The position numbers and the translations under genes were made by a program. From assembly GCA_035561515.1 (NCBI GenBank), contig DATMXP010000007.1, positions 1-64,000 on the forward strand: a DNA stretch of 64,000 nt, given 5' to 3'. Below the pieces are notes generated by a model. It was not told the origin of the DNA and made no database searches. It worked only from the letters and a program-made list of their open reading frames with translations. Source of the DNA: Terriglobales bacterium. GTDB taxonomy: Bacteria; Acidobacteriota; Terriglobia; Terriglobales; Acidobacteriaceae. Positions 61,317-64,000 of the stretch are shown here, piece after piece; within the stretch, counting starts at the first letter, position 1; every line of letters begins with the position of its first letter.

Positions 61317-61565
61317 CTAGTGCGTCCAGCCGAGCTCTTGGGCGAGTCCGATGAGAAGCCCTTCCGGCGCGCCGCCGACGAGCTGCGCGCCGTGCTTGCC
61401 GAGCCTGGCAAGCGTTTCATTGATGTCGCACACCGCAAACATGACGCGGGTATGGCCTGGGGCGTTTACCGGGGCGTGCCGGTGAACCGCGACGGCAGGC
61501 GACGCGAGGAAGTGCGAGAGCCGATCGAAGGAGAATGCGCCGGGCGTGCCACTGGATTGCAGCAA
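61317..61565 (-). pseudogene. VOC/glyoxalase-family remnant
   Basis: An 82-codon reading whose C-terminal half, HTRVMFAVCDINETLARLGKHGAQLVGG...PEGLLIGLAQELGW, matches the end of VOC (glyoxalase/bleomycin-resistance) proteins. About 20 residues that normally lie between LVG and PEGLL are missing. The N-terminal half is not VOC-like, so it is a degraded gene. Confidence 0.55.
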
Positions 61566-62090
61566 TCAGCGCTTCGAAATTGCCCCGCCTTGCCCGAACT
61601 CGGTCAGCTCTTGCGCCATGAGGCGATCGACAATGGCGTCAATAGCGGCGATCACGATTTTGACTGTCTGGTGCTCCGATTCGAGCTGCTCCGCCAACTC
61701 GCGCTGCCCCTTTAGCAGAGCTTCGGTGATGTGCTGAGGGATGTCGGCCGTTGCGGAATGCAGGACTTGTTTTACTCGCGCTACCAATTGTTTCCGGAGC
61801 GCATGCCGGTAGTGAACGATGGTTGTGCCTTGCTGCGCGATTGCAACGTCCAACTCGTGCAGGATGGCTTCCGGCGACGGCTCGCCGGCTTGCGTCAGTA
61901 CGCGAGGCGTCAGGGCGGACGCGAGTTCCTTCTTCGCCCGGGCAAGCAGGGTGTAAAGTAGGGAAATCTGATCGCCGCGAGCGAGCCATTCCGCGATCAG
62001 GTCCTCCAGCGGCTCTCGCCTGACGGTCACGTAGCCGCACTCCCGATCCGATTCGACAAGATCGGCGAGCACATCATCCAGAGCGCTCAC
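61566..62090 (-). CDS. Hypothetical helical protein of the element
   Basis: 174 residues from GTG 62090, with AGGAGG a few bases upstream. Mostly helical (VSALDDVLADLVES ... LLYTLLARAKKELASAL ... ALLKGQRELAEQLESEHQTVKIVIAAIDAIVDRLM), with coiled-coil-like stretches. No family recognised. It lies 62 bp downstream of the gene at 62153 and just upstream of the VOC remnant. Confidence 0.6.
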   Translation of the reverse strand: MSALDDVLADLVESDRECGYVTVRREPLEDLIAEWLARGDQISLLYTLLARAKKELASALTPRVLTQAGEPSPEAILHELDVAIAQQGTTIVHYRHALRKQLVARVKQVLHSATADIPQHITEALLKGQRELAEQLESEHQTVKIVIAAIDAIVDRLMAQELTEFGQGGAISKR

Positions 62091-62152
62091 ACGTCCTCCT
62101 TTGTTCACTGTCTTGTTGTCTTGGAAATAGGTGCGGCAGAGTCCGCCACTGG

Positions 62153-62458
62153 CTAAAGCGGCTGATCGAGTTCGAAATTGAAGTAGAACCGGGGATGATG
62201 CTGAAACTCGAGGCTCCCCACTGCTCCGTCGCTTCGCTGGCGCACCACCACGAACGGCGCGGCAAAACCGATCACCTCGAAGTCGCGCAGCAAATCTTCC
62301 GGAGTCCAGACCTGGCCGTGTCGGGCCTCTAATTTAGAGCGGGAAACCGGATTCCGGTTCAGCTCGCTTGCGCGTTCGCGGCGTGCCATCTCCAGCTCTT
62401 CGCGGCTGAGGCGCACTCTGGTTTCGCACGTTCGTGATTCATACTGACGGGCAGCCAT
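62153..62458 (-). CDS. Hypothetical small protein of the element
   Basis: 101 residues, with GAGGAA upstream. The middle and C-terminal parts read as one alpha/beta domain (VWTPEDLLRDFEVIGFAAPFVVVRQRSDGAVGSLEFQHHPRFYFNFE). Not assignable to a known family. Possibly co-transcribed with the next gene leftwards. Confidence 0.6.
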   Translation of the reverse strand: MAARQYESRTCETRVRLSREELEMARRERASELNRNPVSRSKLEARHGQVWTPEDLLRDFEVIGFAAPFVVVRQRSDGAVGSLEFQHHPRFYFNFELDQPL

Positions 62459-62562
62459 ATGGAGTTCCTCGGTGAATTAGGAGATTTCGAGAGCGCTTCT
62501 GAGCGTCAGTTCGCGCTGGCAGCGCCGCTTCCAGACGTCTTTTGGTGTGCGACAATGGGGGA

Positions 62563-62793
62563 ATGAAGTTAGAGGTGGAATGCCATTCTGGGCGGAAAGC
62601 GAACGAACGGCCGGTTCGCTTCCGGCTGGACGGGCGCGAGTATCTGATAGAAGAGGTGCTGGATCAGTGGTACGGGCCGGGGGACGAATTCTTTAAGGTC
62701 CGTGCCGATGATGGCAACCTTTATATATTGCGTCATGAATCGTCGCCGGTGGAGGGTGGCTGGCACTTGGTCTCATTCCGGCAACCGTCCTGA
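62563..62793 (+). CDS. Hypothetical small protein
   Basis: 76 residues from ATG 62563. MKLEVECHSGRKANERPVRFRLDGREYLIEEVLDQWYGPGDEFFKVRADDGNLYILRH is a compact beta-rich domain widespread in small proteins of mobile elements and Acidobacteria (impression, not searched). The 3' end overlaps that of the convergent gene at 62773 by 21 bp. GGGGGA precedes the ATG. Confidence 0.65.
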   Translation: MKLEVECHSGRKANERPVRFRLDGREYLIEEVLDQWYGPGDEFFKVRADDGNLYILRHESSPVEGGWHLVSFRQPS

Positions 62794-63432
62794 GTCGCAG
62801 GCGACGCTTTTAACAAGAGAGACGTCGGGCCACTCGATCGCGCCGTTCGATTCCGGGAACCTCAGCTTCTTGGTGCGCAGCCCTCGGCGCAGCAGCGCCA
62901 GCAATTCTTTCCGTGTTGCCCTCACCGCCACGCCGGCATAGCCGAAGCTTGGCAACTCCTGAATGCGCTGCTGCTGATGCAATTGCGCGATTACCCAGGG
63001 TCCCCACTCCGGCGTGGCGGGCAGTCCGTAGTTCCGTACCACCGAAGACCAGATGAATCGACTGTCGTCGCTGATCAGGATTAGTGGTCCATTCGAGGTA
63101 GTGTCGGCGATTTCCTGCGAGCAAGCCACAAGGTGTCGCAGCGGGCGCTTGCGTCCGGCAAGCGTGATGGAACCGTGAAAACAGAGCGGCTTTTGTCCCA
63201 GTGAGACCATGCGCTCGAAGCCGGACGGATCGATAGCCGTAAAGGAATCACCGTTGGCGAAGGCTGCGCTCAGTGCTCCAAGCTCCACGTCTCCGCCAAT
63301 CACCGAGACCAGGTGCGCCTTGCCGCGTTCTTCTCCTACGAAGGCATCCAAAAGAACGCGAATGTTGGTGGCCGTCTTTTCCGTCCGCCGCACATAGGCG
63401 AGTTTGCCCAATCGCAGATAGGCATTCTTCAT
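62773..63432 (-). CDS. Hypothetical protein of the element
   Basis: 219 residues, GAGG 8 bp upstream. A mixed alpha/beta protein (LVSVIGGDVELGALSAAFANGDSFTAIDP ... GPLILISDDSRFIWSSVVRNYGLP) with a Lys/Arg-rich end. No family recognised; it might be an element-encoded nuclease- or methyltransferase-associated factor, but nothing specific is visible. Confidence 0.6.
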   Translation of the reverse strand: MKNAYLRLGKLAYVRRTEKTATNIRVLLDAFVGEERGKAHLVSVIGGDVELGALSAAFANGDSFTAIDPSGFERMVSLGQKPLCFHGSITLAGRKRPLRHLVACSQEIADTTSNGPLILISDDSRFIWSSVVRNYGLPATPEWGPWVIAQLHQQQRIQELPSFGYAGVAVRATRKELLALLRRGLRTKKLRFPESNGAIEWPDVSLVKSVACDSGRLPE

Positions 63433-63510
63433 TGCCAGCCTCGCTCAAATAGATGGAGAGTTACATCAATCAGGAAGGTACTAATTTGGACGCAGAGTCC
63501 TGCTAATGAT

Positions 63511-63533
63511 CAGTGGGGGGGGGCCCCGCACTG
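63511..63533. repeat. G-run within an inverted repeat
   Basis: CAGTG, nine G, CCCC and CACTG form an inverted repeat with a GGGG/CCCC core. It could be a hairpin or a G-quadruplex-like stretch, or an assembly artefact. Confidence 0.4.
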
Positions 63534-63597
63534 CGTAAAGGCGCGAGCAGGGAACTCAGCTCTTACTTCTCTGAGTTCACGCTCTTCGGATGGTGTT

Positions 63598-64000
63598 TCA
63601 CCGCTTGGTCTCCTTCAGCTCGATAATCCGCCCATCTTCGTACGCGACCATCAGTTCGTGACTAAACCGTTCCCGCTTTCGAATGATGGTTTCGCTCTCC
63701 TCATCTCCTTGTTCATTGAACTCATCCACGTACTTCACCGAGCGCCAGTGGGCGATGTGCCGCGATTCGCCCTCGCCGAAGATGCCGTTCAGCATGCCGC
63801 TACAAGCCAGCAGTCCGACGTGTCCTTGGTGCAGGGGCGTAACCGGTCGTCCACTCATCTTCTGGTGTTTCGGAACCAAGATGCCGCGAGCCTTTTGCAT
63901 CGCGAGCGAGTTCTCGATCGCATCTTCGATGGCATCGAGCGGCAGACCCGTGTAACGGATCGATACCGGGCGGGATGGAGGAATTGGATAGCGCACTTTG
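63598..64000 (-). CDS. C-terminal part of an element-encoded protein (partial)
   Basis: At least 132 residues, open to the right edge, so the gene is cut. Sequence (GRPVTPLHQGHVGLLACSGMLNGIFGEG ... YEDGRIIELKETK) loosely recalls the C terminus of element-borne DUF6094/methyltransferase-like proteins that accompany SNF2-type helicases. The family call is tentative. Confidence 0.45.
   Translation of the reverse strand, partial: KVRYPIPPSRPVSIRYTGLPLDAIEDAIENSLAMQKARGILVPKHQKMSGRPVTPLHQGHVGLLACSGMLNGIFGEGESRHIAHWRSVKYVDEFNEQGDEESETIIRKRERFSHELMVAYEDGRIIELKETKR

Overview
The window reads as chromosome of an acidobacterium (Terriglobia-like). The inference rests on two very large Oar-type TonB receptors with an N-terminal carboxypeptidase-regulatory-like domain, many BNR/sialidase-like propellers, FG-GAP proteins, spinster-type MFS and carboxylesterase clusters, and an Acidobacteria-style HTH gene. 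No rRNA, tRNA or CRISPR array was seen.

Region 1 (about 1-29.3 kb) is one coherent catabolic locus, mostly in translationally coupled or closely spaced genes. The first operon encodes an MBL-fold hydrolase, a PLP ammonia-lyase/threonine-synthase-like enzyme, an M81 peptidase, an SDR, an aspartoacylase-like deacylase, a Tat-exported DapA-family protein and a kelch protein. Then come a class III and a class IV aminotransferase, a divergent Na+ symporter / TonB receptor pair, and a long run of exported proteins: five sialidase-like BNR proteins (one fused to an SGNH esterase), two FG-GAP propellers, an SDR, RidA and a PhyH dioxygenase. A 19-bp palindrome, ACTGTCGACNGTCGACAGT, sits at five promoters here, so the locus looks like a single regulon whose regulator lies outside the window. 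Eight predicted beta-propellers together with amino-acid/N-acyl enzymes suggest uptake and breakdown of an acidic, amino-acid- or acyl-decorated glycan or sialic-acid-like compound. The substrate is not identifiable from sequence.

Region 2 (29.3-38 kb) is a mixed accessory stretch: HU protein, small unknown ORFs, an XRE regulator, a frameshifted HTH gene, an exported alpha/beta hydrolase, a response regulator, a DUF4139 lipoprotein, a large serine recombinase and a kinase-like remnant.

Region 3 (38-55.5 kb) is a second catabolic system: two 3-hydroxyacyl-CoA dehydrogenases, a cupin, two paralogous exported carboxylesterases, a beta-keto acid cleavage enzyme (BKACE), an AraC regulator, an acetoacetate-type CoA-transferase (two subunits), a thiolase, a TonB receptor, an SDR and a spinster-like MFS. 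Three promoters share a second motif (GTCYGYT, then AACCTGTCGYGTC) at a fixed distance from a -10 box, with weaker copies at two more. A plausible flow is: ester uptake and hydrolysis, oxidation to a beta-keto acid, BKACE cleavage with acetyl-CoA to acetoacetate, CoA transfer, and thiolysis to acetyl-CoA.

Region 4 (55.6-64 kb) looks like part of an integrated plasmid or conjugative element: a DUF932 protein, two VapBC-type toxin-antitoxin pairs, a large SNF2-like helicase, a degraded glyoxalase-family remnant and several small unknown genes. The element runs off the right edge.
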